From Paraburkholderia sp. DHOC27 (GTDB lineage Bacteria > Pseudomonadota > Gammaproteobacteria > Burkholderiales > Burkholderiaceae), in assembly GCF_003429005.1 (NCBI RefSeq), contig NZ_QVQV01000001.1, positions 1,478,141 through 1,542,140 of the forward strand: DNA of 64,000 nt, in the 5' to 3' direction. A program made the position numbers and the translations under genes. Below the pieces are notes generated by a model. It saw only the letters and a list, made by a program, of their open reading frames with translations, did no database searches and was not told the DNA's origin. Positions 7,716 to 16,921 of this stretch are shown here, piece by piece. Every line of letters begins with the position of its first letter. The stretch's first letter is position 1.

Positions 7716-9005
7716 ATGATCAAGAGTCAACGCTGGTACGTGGTTGCTTTGTTTTTTCTCGCTGGCGTCATCAATTATCTCGACCGCTCGGCGCTGTCCA
7801 TCGCGGCGCCGCTGATCCAGAAAGACCTGCAGTTTTCCCATGCGCAGATGGGCATCGTGTTCAGCAGTTTCTTCGTCGGCTATGCGCTGTTCAACTTCGT
7901 CGGTGGCGTGTTGTCGGACCGGGTCGGCGCGAAGCGCGTGTTCGGCGTGGCAATGGGCGTGTGGTCCGTGTTCTGCGGGGCCACGGCGCTCGCCAGCGGT
8001 ATCGGCTCGCTGATCGTGCTGCGTGTGCTGTTTGGGATGGGCGAAGGTCCGTTCAGTTCGACCAACAGCAAGATGGTGAACAACTGGTTTCCCCGCAAGG
8101 AGGTGGCCAGCGCCATTGGCGTGATCAGTTCGGGCACGCCGTTAGGCGGCGCGCTCGCCGGTCCCGTGGTGGGCTATATGGCGGTGCGCTTCGGCTGGCG
8201 CTGGGCGTTCGTGGCAATCATGCTGCTGGGTCTCGCGTGGCTCGTTTTGTGGGCCATGACCACGACCGAGCATCCACAGGATCACCCGCGTATTTCACGC
8301 GAGGAAGTGGACTTCATCGCGGCCGGGCAGGGCGAAGAGCAGACCCTCTCGCACGCGGTGGATGGAGCGCGCCTTGGGCTTGGACACTTCCTGCGCCAAC
8401 CGATGATTCTCGCCACGGCATTTGCGTTCTTCGCCTACAACTACGTGCTGTTCTTCTTCCTCTCGTGGTTTCCCACCTACCTCACCGAGGCGCACCACCT
8501 GAGCTTGCGCGACATGAGCTTTGCCACAGTGATTCCGTGGCTGCTGGGCAGCATCGGGCTGGCAATTGGCGGCTTCGTCTCCGACGGCATCCTGCGTCTG
8601 ACCGGCAAGCCGTTGCTGTCACGCAAGCTGGTGCTGGCCGTATGTCTCGGCGCGGCGGCGGTCTGCGTGGCGCTGGCGGGGCGCGTCGCCAGCACGCAAA
8701 GCGCGGTCGCGCTGATGTCGGTGTCGATCTTCTTTCTGTACGTGACCGGCTCGGTGTATTGGGCCGTGATTCAGGACACCGTGCCGCGTGAACACGTTGG
8801 CGGTGTGGGCGGCTTCGTGCATTTGCTAGCGAATCTGGCGGGCGTCATCGGGCCTGCCGTGACGGGCTTCATGATCCAGGCCACGCATGGCGCGTACGGC
8901 AGTGCGTTCGTGCTGGCAGGTGCGATTGCCGTGCTCGGCGCGCTGTGTTCGCTGGTGTGGATTCGCGAGCCGCGACCCAAGGTGCAGATGAAACGTGCAT
9001 GGTAG
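7716..9005 (+). CDS. MFS transporter, anion:cation symporter (ACS) family
   Basis: Inner-membrane sugar-acid/proton symporter type, 429 residues with about 12 hydrophobic segments. The ATG at 7716 follows TAGGAG at 7703-7708. Family features: the opening RWYVVALFFLAGVINYLDRSA, then a DRVGAKR loop between helices 2 and 3, and a long central cytoplasmic loop with HPQDHPRISREE. These resemble the galactonate/glucarate/hexuronate (ExuT, GudP, DgoT) branch. It is followed 119 bp later by a GntR regulator gene on the same strand and is divergent from a mannitol/fructuronate dehydrogenase, so uptake of a hexonate or hexuronate is a reasonable inference. Substrate unproven. Confidence 0.88.
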   Translation: MIKSQRWYVVALFFLAGVINYLDRSALSIAAPLIQKDLQFSHAQMGIVFSSFFVGYALFNFVGGVLSDRVGAKRVFGVAMGVWSVFCGATALASGIGSLIVLRVLFGMGEGPFSSTNSKMVNNWFPRKEVASAIGVISSGTPLGGALAGPVVGYMAVRFGWRWAFVAIMLLGLAWLVLWAMTTTEHPQDHPRISREEVDFIAAGQGEEQTLSHAVDGARLGLGHFLRQPMILATAFAFFAYNYVLFFFLSWFPTYLTEAHHLSLRDMSFATVIPWLLGSIGLAIGGFVSDGILRLTGKPLLSRKLVLAVCLGAAAVCVALAGRVASTQSAVALMSVSIFFLYVTGSVYWAVIQDTVPREHVGGVGGFVHLLANLAGVIGPAVTGFMIQATHGAYGSAFVLAGAIAVLGALCSLVWIREPRPKVQMKRAW

Positions 9006-9124
9006 TATGGTGTGGCGCCCACGCGAATGCTTGTCGAGGTGTATGGCTACGGTGGCATGCACCTTTGGCACCCTCGTCACGGGCACCGCGCGAATCCATC
9101 CGTTTGCTTTGCCTTATCGCTGCC

Positions 9125-9970
9125 ATGCCGACCAGAAAGTCTCCCGATATCGCGCTGCCGCTGCCTGTAGCGCTCGCCGCCGACGCACCGCGCGCCTCTG
9201 CTGGCGGCCGTCAGCGTATCCGTGCCACAGCTGAATCGCGCGCTCCGTTGCCCGATCTCACCGAGAGCGTCTCGTTCGATTCACACGAACCCATCAGCAA
9301 GCAGATTTTCCGTGCGCTGCGCGAAGCGATTTTCGTTGGCCAGATGGTGCCGGGCACGCCGCTGTCGGAAAAGGAAGTGTCGGACATGTTTCAGGTCTCG
9401 CGTCAGCCGGTACGCGAGGCCTTCATCAAACTGGTGGAAGCGGGCGTGCTGCAGGTGTTGCCGCAGCGTGGCACGCTGGTCAAGCGTATTTCGCCGCGCA
9501 AGGTGCGCGAAGGGCGCTTCATTCGTGAAGCGGTTGAGACCGCCGTGGTGCGCAAAGCGGCCGTTGCGATTACCGACGCGCAACTGCAAAGCCTGACCGA
9601 CAACCTGCGCGATCAGCGGCTCGCCGCCAGGGCGAACGACACGGCCGCATTTCTCGCGCTGGATGAGGCGTTTCACTATGGCATCGCGCAGTCCATCGAC
9701 TGCACGGCGGCCTGGGAAACCATTCAGGACATCAAGGCGCAGATGGATCGCGTGCGCTATCTGAGCCTGCCGGATGTGTCGCCGCTGGATCTGCTGATCC
9801 GCCAGCACGCGAAGATTCTCGCCGGCCTGCGCGCGCACGACGCGAGCGCGGCCGAGGAAGCCATGCGGCACCATCTGCGCGAAATTCTGGTGTCGCTGGG
9901 TCCGATTGCAGCACGCAATCCGGACTGGTTCGAAGCGGACGAGCCGGAGCGCGTGCCGCTTTCGGTTTGA
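9125..9970 (+). CDS. GntR-family regulator, FCD (FadR) subfamily
   Basis: Transcription factor of 281 residues. After a Pro/Ala/Arg-rich N-terminal extension of about 45 residues comes the winged HTH (ISKQIFRALREAIFVGQMVPG ... SDMFQVSRQPVREAFIKL), then an all-helical FCD ligand domain with the metal/ligand His pattern (DEAFHYGIA, RQHAKIL, MRHHLREI). The frame is open further upstream into the MFS gene; the ATG at 9125 is the first downstream of that gene. Position suggests control of the MFS gene and the divergent dehydrogenase. It ends only 16 bp from the convergent end of phnM, with no terminator visible. Confidence 0.85.
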   Translation: MPTRKSPDIALPLPVALAADAPRASAGGRQRIRATAESRAPLPDLTESVSFDSHEPISKQIFRALREAIFVGQMVPGTPLSEKEVSDMFQVSRQPVREAFIKLVEAGVLQVLPQRGTLVKRISPRKVREGRFIREAVETAVVRKAAVAITDAQLQSLTDNLRDQRLAARANDTAAFLALDEAFHYGIAQSIDCTAAWETIQDIKAQMDRVRYLSLPDVSPLDLLIRQHAKILAGLRAHDASAAEEAMRHHLREILVSLGPIAARNPDWFEADEPERVPLSV

Positions 9971-9986
9971 GTCTCGGTCCTGTCTT

Positions 9987-11120
9987 TCAGACCACGCGCG
10001 CGCCGGCTCGATACGTGGCGCGCGGCACGGGCAGCGCGTCCAGCATCGTCACCCGCACGAAATCCGCCCGCAGGCCCGGCGTGATCGAGCCACGATCATG
10101 CAGCCCGGCGGTGCGCGCCGGTTCCGCTGAAACGGTAGCCATTGCGCGCGGCAAACTCCAGCCCGCCTTGTCGACCAGTTCGAACACGGCCGTGAGCAGG
10201 CTCGACGGCACGTAATCCGACGAGAGAATATCCAGCAGATCGGCACGCGCCAGTTCCAGCGCCGACACGTTGCCCGAGTGCGAGCCGCCTCGCACGATAT
10301 TCGGTGCGCCCATGATGGTGGCAATGCCATGCTCGTGCGCGGCAACGGCTGCGACGCGCGTGGTCGGAAACTCGGCCAGCACGATCCCTTCCGCCGCCGC
10401 CTGTTCGACGTGTTCGACGAGCGTGTCGTCGTGACTCGCCACCGGCAGACCAAGCGTCTTGCAGCGCGCGACGATCTCGCGGCGATGCGCGTCGGCGTAG
10501 CGTTCCTGTTCGTCGGCGAGTTCAGCGAGCGCCGTGGTCACGTGCTCGTCGCTCAGCTTGCCGTTGCGTTCCTGGAAGCGGCGCCATTGTTCGCGGTCGT
10601 GCCATTGCCGCTGACCAGGCGTGTGATCCATCACCGAGGCGAGCCGCAACAAAGGATGCGCGCACAGCGAATCGAAAATTTCGACCACGTCGGCCGTCGC
10701 GATCTCGCAGCGCAGATGCAGGAAGTGCTCGGCGCGCAGCAACTGCCGCTCGGAGAAACGTGATAGCGCCCGCGCGCATTGCGTTTGCTGCTCGCGGCCA
10801 CGCAGACCGGCGTTGGTGCGCGAGCCGATCGAGAGCGCGTCGAACACCGTGGTGATGCCTGCCGCCGCCACTTGCGCGTCGTGAATCACGAACGCGGCAT
10901 CCGTATTCCATTGCACGCCTGGCCGGGGCACGAGGTGCTTTTCCAGATTATCCGTGTGCAGTTCGATCAAACCGGGCAACAGATAATCGCCGTTCCAGTC
11001 TTCGGCTTCGGGCGCGGAGGTCGTACCGCGTTCCACGTCGCGGATCGTGCCGTCCTCGACGCGCACCACGCCGGTAAATACTTCGTCTCGCGTCACGATG
11101 CGAGCGTTCCTGATCAACAT
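9987..11120 (-). CDS. phnM: PhnM, triphosphate diphosphohydrolase of the C-P lyase pathway
   Basis: Removes pyrophosphate from ribose-1-phosphonate-5-triphosphate before C-P bond cleavage. Amidohydrolase-fold protein of about 377 residues with the PGLIELHTDNLEKH metal-binding motif, VMDHTPGQ, and GAPNIVRGGSHSGN of PhnM. Two in-frame ATGs occur (11126 and 11120); the second has GGAG at a proper 7-nt distance and is preferred. Last gene of the phnGHIJKLM unit, 21-27 bp after phnL. Confidence 0.95.
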   Translation of the reverse strand: MLIRNARIVTRDEVFTGVVRVEDGTIRDVERGTTSAPEAEDWNGDYLLPGLIELHTDNLEKHLVPRPGVQWNTDAAFVIHDAQVAAAGITTVFDALSIGSRTNAGLRGREQQTQCARALSRFSERQLLRAEHFLHLRCEIATADVVEIFDSLCAHPLLRLASVMDHTPGQRQWHDREQWRRFQERNGKLSDEHVTTALAELADEQERYADAHRREIVARCKTLGLPVASHDDTLVEHVEQAAAEGIVLAEFPTTRVAAVAAHEHGIATIMGAPNIVRGGSHSGNVSALELARADLLDILSSDYVPSSLLTAVFELVDKAGWSLPRAMATVSAEPARTAGLHDRGSITPGLRADFVRVTMLDALPVPRATYRAGARVV

Positions 11121-11147
11121 CGACATGCTCCGTATTCGATCTATACG

Positions 11148-11915
11148 TCAGTGTAGCGCTGCTTGACGACGCAGCGGCGGTTGCAGTTCGAGGCGGCGCG
11201 TCGCCACTCTCGCACGGGTGTCTTCGTCATGGAAAATGCCGACGATCGCCGCGCCACGCTCGCGTGCTTCGATGATCAGCTCGGCCACCACGGCGCGGTT
11301 TTCCGCGTCGAGCGAAGCGGTCGGCTCATCGAGCAGCAGCAGCGGATGCCCCGCAATCAGCCCACGCGCGATGTTCACGCGCTGCTGTTCACCGCCGGAA
11401 AACGTGGCGGGCGCAAGCGACCACAAACGCTCGGGCACATTGAGGCGCGCCAGCAACGCGGCGCCGCGTTCACGCGCCTCGTCTTCCGGTACACCGCGCG
11501 AGACCAGCGGCTCGGCCACCAGGGTGTGTGTGCTCACGCGCGGAATCACGCGCAGAAACTGGCTGACGTAGCCCACCACGTCACGTCGCAAACGCAGCAC
11601 GTCGTGCGGTTCGGCCGCCGTGATGTCCACATGCTGCACGTCGTGCTGCGCAGAGCGGATCGCGATGGCGCCGCTACTCGCCAGATAATTGCCGTACAGG
11701 CAGCGCAGCAGTGTGCTTTTGCCCGCACCGGACGGCCCGACCAGCACGACGCACTCGCCGCGTGCCACGTCGAGCGAGACATCGGCGAGCGCGTCGATCT
11801 GCACGCCGCCCTGCGCGTGCAGCGTAAAGGTCTTGCCAATATTGACCGCGCGCAGCATAAGCGCTGCGTCGTCGAGAAACGCGCGTTCAAACGCGCGAGG
11901 TTCGATGGATGACAT
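11148..11915 (-). CDS. phnL: PhnL, ABC-type ATPase subunit of C-P lyase machinery
   Basis: Accessory ATPase needed with PhnGHI for coupling the phosphonate to ATP. 255 residues from the ATG at 11915 (GAGG upstream). Walker [10 protein letters not shown], signature [13 protein letters not shown] and Walker [13 protein letters not shown] are intact. The start lies 7 nt after the phnK stop; the frame is open further upstream but inside phnK, so the longer reading is rejected. No membrane component is adjacent, as expected for an enzyme-complex ATPase. Confidence 0.95.
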   Translation of the reverse strand: MSSIEPRAFERAFLDDAALMLRAVNIGKTFTLHAQGGVQIDALADVSLDVARGECVVLVGPSGAGKSTLLRCLYGNYLASSGAIAIRSAQHDVQHVDITAAEPHDVLRLRRDVVGYVSQFLRVIPRVSTHTLVAEPLVSRGVPEDEARERGAALLARLNVPERLWSLAPATFSGGEQQRVNIARGLIAGHPLLLLDEPTASLDAENRAVVAELIIEARERGAAIVGIFHDEDTRARVATRRLELQPPLRRQAALH

Positions 11916-11922
11916 GTGAGCC

Positions 11923-12693
11923 TCAAACCGGCAGAACCGAAGAAACCAGCGTTTGCGTATAGGGATGCTGCGGATCGTCGAGCACCTGGTCGGTGAGACC
12001 TGATTCGACCACTTCGCCACCTTGCATCACCATCAGCCGATGCGCGAGCAGTCGCGCCACGCCGATATCGTGCGTCACGATCAGCACCGATAGATGCAGC
12101 GTGGTGGTCAGCGTGCGCAGCAGATCGAGCAAACGCGCCTGCACTGAAACGTCGAGACCGGCCGTGGGTTCGTCCATGAAGACGAGGCGCGGACCGGTGA
12201 CGAGATTGCGCGCAATCTGCAGACGTTGCTGCATGCCGCCAGAAAACGCCGCCGGCAGTTCGTCGATGCGCGCGGTGTCCAGTTCGACGCGCTCCATCCA
12301 TTGGGTTGCGGTGTGGCGAATCTGTCCATAGTGACGCGCGCCCACGGCCATCAACGGCTCGCCGATGTTGGCGCCTGCCGAGACACCGCTGCGCAGACCG
12401 TCGCGCGGATTCTGCTGCACGAAGCCCCACTCGGTGCGCATCAACAGACGGCGGCGCGGTTCGGACAACGCGCGCAGATCGAGCGTATCGCCGTGCGCGG
12501 CGGTGTAATGCAGCGTGCCGCTGTCGGCCTCGGTGCGCAGCGCGAGCGTATTGAGCAGGGTGGTCTTGCCCGAGCCCGACTCACCGACGATGCACAGCAC
12601 CTCGCCCGGATACAGATCGAAGCTGACGTTGCGGCAGCCGTTGCGGCCACCGTATTGCTTCGTGATGTTATGCGCCTGCAGCAGCGGGGTCAT
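11923..12693 (-). CDS. phnK: PhnK, ABC-type ATPase subunit of C-P lyase complex
   Basis: 256 residues. Walker [13 protein letters not shown] signature [14 protein letters not shown] and Walker [13 protein letters not shown] are all present; the protein is similar to the dipeptide-type ABC ATPases, as PhnK is. In known systems PhnK docks on PhnJ of the PhnGHIJ core. Its start overlaps the phnJ stop codon in an ATGA, implying translational coupling. Confidence 0.95.
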   Translation of the reverse strand: MTPLLQAHNITKQYGGRNGCRNVSFDLYPGEVLCIVGESGSGKTTLLNTLALRTEADSGTLHYTAAHGDTLDLRALSEPRRRLLMRTEWGFVQQNPRDGLRSGVSAGANIGEPLMAVGARHYGQIRHTATQWMERVELDTARIDELPAAFSGGMQQRLQIARNLVTGPRLVFMDEPTAGLDVSVQARLLDLLRTLTTTLHLSVLIVTHDIGVARLLAHRLMVMQGGEVVESGLTDQVLDDPQHPYTQTLVSSVLPV

Positions 12694-13598
12694 GCGGATT
12701 CTCCTTCGGCGTGAGCGGGCTGCTGTGCTTCGCGGCGGTCGTGGCAGTAATCGCTGTCGGAGCAGACGAACATGCGCGTGCCCGCATCGTCCACGATCAT
12801 TTCATCGAGGAAGCTTTCTTTGGAACCGCACAACGCGCAGGCGTGCTCCCAGCGCTGGATCTCGAACGGATGATCGTCGAAGTCGAGACTGCGCACGGGC
12901 GTATAGGGCGGAATGGCGTGGATGCGCCGCTCGCGCCCCGCGCCGAACAATTGCAGCGCGGGATTCATATGCATCTTCGGATTGTCGAACTTCGGGATCG
13001 GCGAAGGGGAACTCAGATAACGCTCGTTGACGATCACCGGGTAGTCGTACGTGGTGGCGATGCTGCCGTGATGCACGATGTCCTCGTAGAGCTTCACGCT
13101 GATCAGGCCGTAATCGGCCAGCGCGTGCAGCTTCTTGCACTCGGCGGCGCGCGGTTCGAGACGGTACAGCGGCTCGGGCATCGGCACCTGATAGACGAGA
13201 ATCTGCTTGTCGGTGAGCGGTGTTTCGGGAATGCGGTGACGGGTCTGCACGATCGTCGCGTCCACGGTGCGGCGCGTGGTTTTCACGCCGGCAGTGCGCG
13301 CGAAGAAGCGGCGAATGTTCACGGCGTTGGTGGTTTCGTCGGAACCCTGGTCGATCACCTTGAGGGTGTCGTCGCGACCGATGATGGCCGACGTGACCTG
13401 AATCCCGCCCGTGCCCCAGCCAAACGGCAAGGGCATTTCGCGCGATGCAAACGGCACCTGATAGCCAGGCACGGCCACCGCTTTCAGCAGCGAACGGCGA
13501 ATCATCCGCTTGGTCTGTTCGTCGAGGTAGGCGAAGTTGTAGCCCTCGGCGGCGCTATCGAATGCCTGAGGGGCAAGGTTGGCTTCTGGCGCGTTCAT
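12690..13598 (-). CDS. phnJ: PhnJ, radical-SAM C-P lyase
   Basis: Catalyses cleavage of the carbon-phosphorus bond of ribose-1-phosphonate-5-phosphate, giving the 1,2-cyclic phosphate and a hydrocarbon. 302 residues. The four Cys of the family are present at 254, 257, 279 and 285 (C-x2-C-x21-C-x5-C), the same spacing as in the E. coli enzyme, and the glycyl-radical region GWGTGGIQVTS lies at residues 60-70. All key residues look intact. ATGA overlaps join it to phnI upstream and phnK downstream. Confidence 0.97.
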   Translation of the reverse strand: MNAPEANLAPQAFDSAAEGYNFAYLDEQTKRMIRRSLLKAVAVPGYQVPFASREMPLPFGWGTGGIQVTSAIIGRDDTLKVIDQGSDETTNAVNIRRFFARTAGVKTTRRTVDATIVQTRHRIPETPLTDKQILVYQVPMPEPLYRLEPRAAECKKLHALADYGLISVKLYEDIVHHGSIATTYDYPVIVNERYLSSPSPIPKFDNPKMHMNPALQLFGAGRERRIHAIPPYTPVRSLDFDDHPFEIQRWEHACALCGSKESFLDEMIVDDAGTRMFVCSDSDYCHDRREAQQPAHAEGESA

Positions 13599-14773
13599 GC
13601 CGCTTGCTCCTGCTGGGATGGGGCGGTTTCAGTTGCATCGGGTGATGAGGATGCCGAATCAATGCTCGAAGAGGTTGCCACATGCTGCGCGCGCAGACGG
13701 CGGACCAGTTCGAGTTCAGCCTGAAAGTCGACGTAGTGGGGCAGCTTCAGATGCTGGACGAAACCGGAGGCTTCGACGCTGTCGCTATGCGAGAGCATGA
13801 ATTCGATGTCCTGGGTGGGCGACGCGATGGTTTCGCCCAGCTCCTCGGCACGCAATGCGCGGTCGACCAGCGCCATCGCCATTGCCTTGCGTTCGCAATG
13901 GCCGAACGTGAGACCGTAGCCTTGCGTGAAGGTGGGCGGCACCTCGCCGCTGCCGGCGAACTGATTGATCATCTGGCATTCGGTGATATCGATCTCACCG
14001 ATTTCCACTGCTTCGCCGAGTTCGTCGAGTTCCATTTCGAGCGTCACGGAGCCGAAGCGAATCTCACCTGCGAACGGATGCGAATGCGCGTAGCCGCGTT
14101 GCGTGGCGTAGCCCATTGCCAGCAGGAAACCTTCGTCACCGCGCGCCAGATTCTGTAGACGCGTGGCGCGGCTGGCCGGAAAGGCGAGCGGCTCGCGGGT
14201 CAGGTCGCCGGGTTCGGCGGCCTCGGGCGTGGGCCTTTCCTGCTCGATCAGACCTTCCTTGTTGAGCAGCGAGACGACGCGCGGCATGGCTTCGGGTGTG
14301 GCGTCGACGGCATCGCGTGGAGCAACGGTTGCCGGCTCGCCGGTGGCGTTGCCTGATGCGTGCGCGTCGGCCAGCAAGGCGAAATCGAGCAGACGTTGCG
14401 TGTAATCGTACGTCGCGCCAAGCAACTGGCCACCGGGCACGTCCTTGAACGTCGCGGAAATACGGCGTTCCACGCGCATCGCTTCGCTATCGAGCGGCTG
14501 TGTGTAGCCAAAACGCGGCAGCGTGGTGCGGTACGCGCGCAGCAGAAAGATGGCTTCGACCAGATCGCCGGCCGCCTGCTTGATGGCGAGCGCGGCGAGT
14601 TCCTCGTCGTATACCGAGCCTTCTGTCATCACACGGGCCACGGCGAGGCGCAATTGCTCGCGGATCTGTGCCACGCTCAATTCGGCGAGTTGCGTGTCGC
14701 CGCGGCGCGATTTGTCGAGCAAACGCCACGATGCTTCGATCGCGCGTTCGCCCCCTTTGACGGCAACGTACAT
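13595..14773 (-). CDS. phnI: PhnI, nucleosidase subunit of C-P lyase core complex
   Basis: With PhnG, PhnH and PhnL, displaces adenine of ATP by a phosphonate to give ribose-1-phosphonate triphosphate. 392 residues from the ATG at 14773 (MYVAVKGGERAIEASWRLL), whose A is the last base of the phnH TGA (TGATG overlap). The family pattern ATFKDVPGGQLLGATYDYTQRLLDFALLA and SHSDSVEASGFVQHLKLPHY near the C-terminus is clear. About 40 residues longer than the E. coli protein, largely from an Ala/Pro-rich central insert and a Ser/Thr-rich tail. Confidence 0.95.
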   Translation of the reverse strand: MYVAVKGGERAIEASWRLLDKSRRGDTQLAELSVAQIREQLRLAVARVMTEGSVYDEELAALAIKQAAGDLVEAIFLLRAYRTTLPRFGYTQPLDSEAMRVERRISATFKDVPGGQLLGATYDYTQRLLDFALLADAHASGNATGEPATVAPRDAVDATPEAMPRVVSLLNKEGLIEQERPTPEAAEPGDLTREPLAFPASRATRLQNLARGDEGFLLAMGYATQRGYAHSHPFAGEIRFGSVTLEMELDELGEAVEIGEIDITECQMINQFAGSGEVPPTFTQGYGLTFGHCERKAMAMALVDRALRAEELGETIASPTQDIEFMLSHSDSVEASGFVQHLKLPHYVDFQAELELVRRLRAQHVATSSSIDSASSSPDATETAPSQQEQAA

Positions 14774-15450
14774 CAGTTCACCTCGGCGTGTGTGGCGTTT
14801 GCGGCGTGTATGGCGTGGGTAGTGCGCGGCAGACCGATCAGCGCATGGCCGCAGACAAGATAGCAATCAATGCCGCACGGAAAGAGCGGCGCGAGTCCGG
14901 CGCGTTCACGCCAGAAGTGCTCGGGTAGACCAACCGGCGCGATGGTCGCGGTGTGTTCGATACCGGGACCGCTCAGCACGACAGGCGTGCCGCCCGTGAG
15001 CGCCTCGACGCGTATCAGCAGCGTGACGGAGTGCTCCGGCGATTCCGCAGTGCCGAGCGCAAACTGCGCCAGCTCGGGCAACTCGTTGGCGTCGTGGATA
15101 TACGCAAACGCGGCCTCTTGTGCGGCGTCGACGAGCGGCGCGCCCGTATGAAACCGCAGCGCGGAGGCGAGTGCCGGATCGGGTTGCGCGAGCCACACAG
15201 GGGTCGAGTAATCGCACAAGGTCAACAACGCGGCGAGGGCCGCCAGCTCCGCGCGCGAGTGATGCGCGCCGCCAGCGCGCGAAGCGGGCAGCACATGCTC
15301 GATCAGACCGGTCGTGCCGGGCCGCGCCAGCGCATCGAGCAAGGTGCGAAACACGGCTTGCGTGTCATGTACCGGATCGGCGAAGCCAGGGGCCAGCGTG
15401 GAGAGCGCGATCTGCGCAGCGCTCGCACCGTTTTCCATTGGATGAGTCAT
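14773..15450 (-). CDS. phnH: PhnH, C-P lyase core complex subunit
   Basis: Structural subunit of PhnGHIJ, 225 residues. Family features: GFADPVHDTQAVFRTLLDALARPG at the N-terminus, TLCDYSTPVWL in the middle and a C-terminal FPCGIDCYLVCGHALIGLPRTT. Overlaps phnG (TGATG) at its start and phnI at its end, so the three proteins are probably made in coupled amounts. Confidence 0.95.
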   Translation of the reverse strand: MTHPMENGASAAQIALSTLAPGFADPVHDTQAVFRTLLDALARPGTTGLIEHVLPASRAGGAHHSRAELAALAALLTLCDYSTPVWLAQPDPALASALRFHTGAPLVDAAQEAAFAYIHDANELPELAQFALGTAESPEHSVTLLIRVEALTGGTPVVLSGPGIEHTATIAPVGLPEHFWRERAGLAPLFPCGIDCYLVCGHALIGLPRTTHAIHAANATHAEVN

Positions 15451-15983
15451 CAGTCGCCTCGCACCATCGTGAAGAATTCGACGCGCGTGCTAGCCGCTTC
15501 CGCGCGTTTTGCACTGCGCTCCTCGTCGAGCCGCGTGGAGAGCGGTTCGATCAGGTCGGCATACAGACGGGCATGTCCCGGCAACTGCAACATGGCGTCG
15601 GCCAGCGCCGCGAGTTCGGCGCGTTTGCGATCGCGGCCCAGGTGACAGGCAACGCCCACGGGCGCATGTTCAGCGGGCTCACGCAGACGCAGCGTGGCGC
15701 GCGTGACGGTGGCCTCGCCCAGATTGAACGCGTCGCCGCTGCCGCCGACGCGGCCGCGCACCATCGCCAGCCCGGTTTCGGGGGCGCGCAGCCAGTCATA
15801 GGCGGGTGGGGTGGTGCCGTGCAGCGCGCGGTTCAAGGCAGCTTCGAGTTCGGCGCGCGGCGTGTGCGCGAGGACGGCCATCCATGCGCGCCGCGTGGCG
15901 GCGTGCGGTGGCGCGTCGGCGGTGGCAGTGGCTGCGGCGGAGGGAGCTGATGACGCAGCTGAAGACGCAGATGAGGCGCTCAT
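15450..15983 (-). CDS. phnG: PhnG, C-P lyase core complex subunit
   Basis: First gene of the leftward operon, 177 residues. A low-complexity Ser/Ala N-terminal stretch of about 25 residues precedes the conserved body (RRAWMAVLAHTPRAELEAAL, ETGLAMVRGRVGGSGDAFNLGE). A later in-frame start is possible because the Ser/Ala stretch is not conserved in the family, but the ATG at 15983 is the best-placed. The start lies 47 bp from the phn palindrome. Confidence 0.92.
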   Translation of the reverse strand: MSASSASSAASSAPSAAATATADAPPHAATRRAWMAVLAHTPRAELEAALNRALHGTTPPAYDWLRAPETGLAMVRGRVGGSGDAFNLGEATVTRATLRLREPAEHAPVGVACHLGRDRKRAELAALADAMLQLPGHARLYADLIEPLSTRLDEERSAKRAEAASTRVEFFTMVRGD

Positions 15984-16029
15984 CGTGATTCCTGTTGGTC
16001 CGGCGAAAGGTCATTTGACCATCTATTCA

Positions 16030-16051
16030 TCTAAACGTCTAGACGTTTAGA
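16030..16051. promoter_or_regulatory. PhnF operator, perfect 22-bp palindrome
   Basis: The core CTAAACGTCTAGACGTTTAG (16031-16050) extends by one T/A pair on each side. It lies in the 179-bp gap between the divergent phnG and phnF. HutC-type GntR regulators bind such palindromes, so PhnF is the natural ligand. The core aacgtctagacg recurs at 46958-46969 before phnC. Confidence 0.75.
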
Positions 16052-16162
16052 AGTAAACGGGTTGCATCCGTGGCGCAGGCCGTGTTTTCATATTTCCATC
16101 ACAGCATGCGCACTACAATGCACGTCACAGCGAATATTTGAACTGAAGGGAATGACAGCACC

Positions 16163-16921
16163 ATGACATCGAACGATACCGCCGCGCCGGGCACGCAGCT
16201 CGAACGTGGTGCGGGCGTTGCCGTGTGGCGGCAGATCGAGCAGATCCTCGCCGCCGAGATCGCGGCCAGTGGTTTCGGGGAAGACGGCCGTCTGCCAAGC
16301 GAAGGAGAACTGGCCAAACGCTTCGACGTCAATCGCCATACCGTGCGGCGCGCCATGCTCGGGCTCGCGGCGCTCGGGCTCGTCAGTGTGGAGCAGGGGC
16401 GTGGCACCTTCGTGCAACCCGGCGCGATCGACTATACGATTGGGCGCCGCACCCGCTTCACCGAAAACCTGCGCCAGCAACATCACGCGGCGGGTGGCTC
16501 GATGCTGTCGGCCCTGCGCGTGAAGGCCGAGCCGAATGTCGCGAAAGCGCTGGGCCTGCGCGCCGGCGCGCTGGTGTACCGGATCGAATCGCTGCATGAG
16601 TCCGACGGCGTGCCGCTGACCTTCGCGCGCAACTGGTATCCGGCCGCGCGTTTCGTGGATCTGCCGCAGGTCCTGGAACGGACCGGCGGCATCACCAAAA
16701 CGCTGGCGGAATTTGGCGTGGCGGACTATCTGCGCAAGTGGAGCCGCATTGGCAGCGTGCTGCCTGAGCCGGAGGTGGCGCGGCGTCTGAACATCAACCG
16801 GCAGCAGCCGGTGCTGTGGGTCGAAAACGTGGATGTCGATCTGGCCGGCACGCCGATCAAATACGGTGTGACGCATTTCGCAGCGGACCGCGTGCAACTG
16901 ATGGTGGAGCACGACGTATGA
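16163..16921 (+). CDS. phnF: PhnF, GntR/HutC-family regulator of phosphonate genes
   Basis: 252 residues: N-terminal winged HTH (GRLPSEGELAKRFDVNRHTVRRAMLGL, about residues 42-70) and a C-terminal UTRA ligand domain (from about residue 95, with VYRIESLHESDGVPLTFARNWYPA). ATG at 16163 with GAAGGGA upstream. Divergent from phnG and the first gene of a rightward operon; its stop overlaps the next start (ATGA). Expected to repress both directions through the palindrome at 16030-16051. The ligand is unknown. Confidence 0.92.
   Translation: MTSNDTAAPGTQLERGAGVAVWRQIEQILAAEIAASGFGEDGRLPSEGELAKRFDVNRHTVRRAMLGLAALGLVSVEQGRGTFVQPGAIDYTIGRRTRFTENLRQQHHAAGGSMLSALRVKAEPNVAKALGLRAGALVYRIESLHESDGVPLTFARNWYPAARFVDLPQVLERTGGITKTLAEFGVADYLRKWSRIGSVLPEPEVARRLNINRQQPVLWVENVDVDLAGTPIKYGVTHFAADRVQLMVEHDV

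Noticed and set aside
12711..13724. 337-codon plus-strand frame over phnJ
   Set aside because: phnJ on the other strand has all catalytic Cys residues. The frame is long because of high GC content, not coding.
16152..16166. Four-codon frame ATG ACA GCA CCA TGA overlapping the phnF start
   Set aside because: It overlaps phnF in an ATGA but its own ribosome site would be too close; GAAGGGA suits the phnF start. No evidence for a regulatory peptide.
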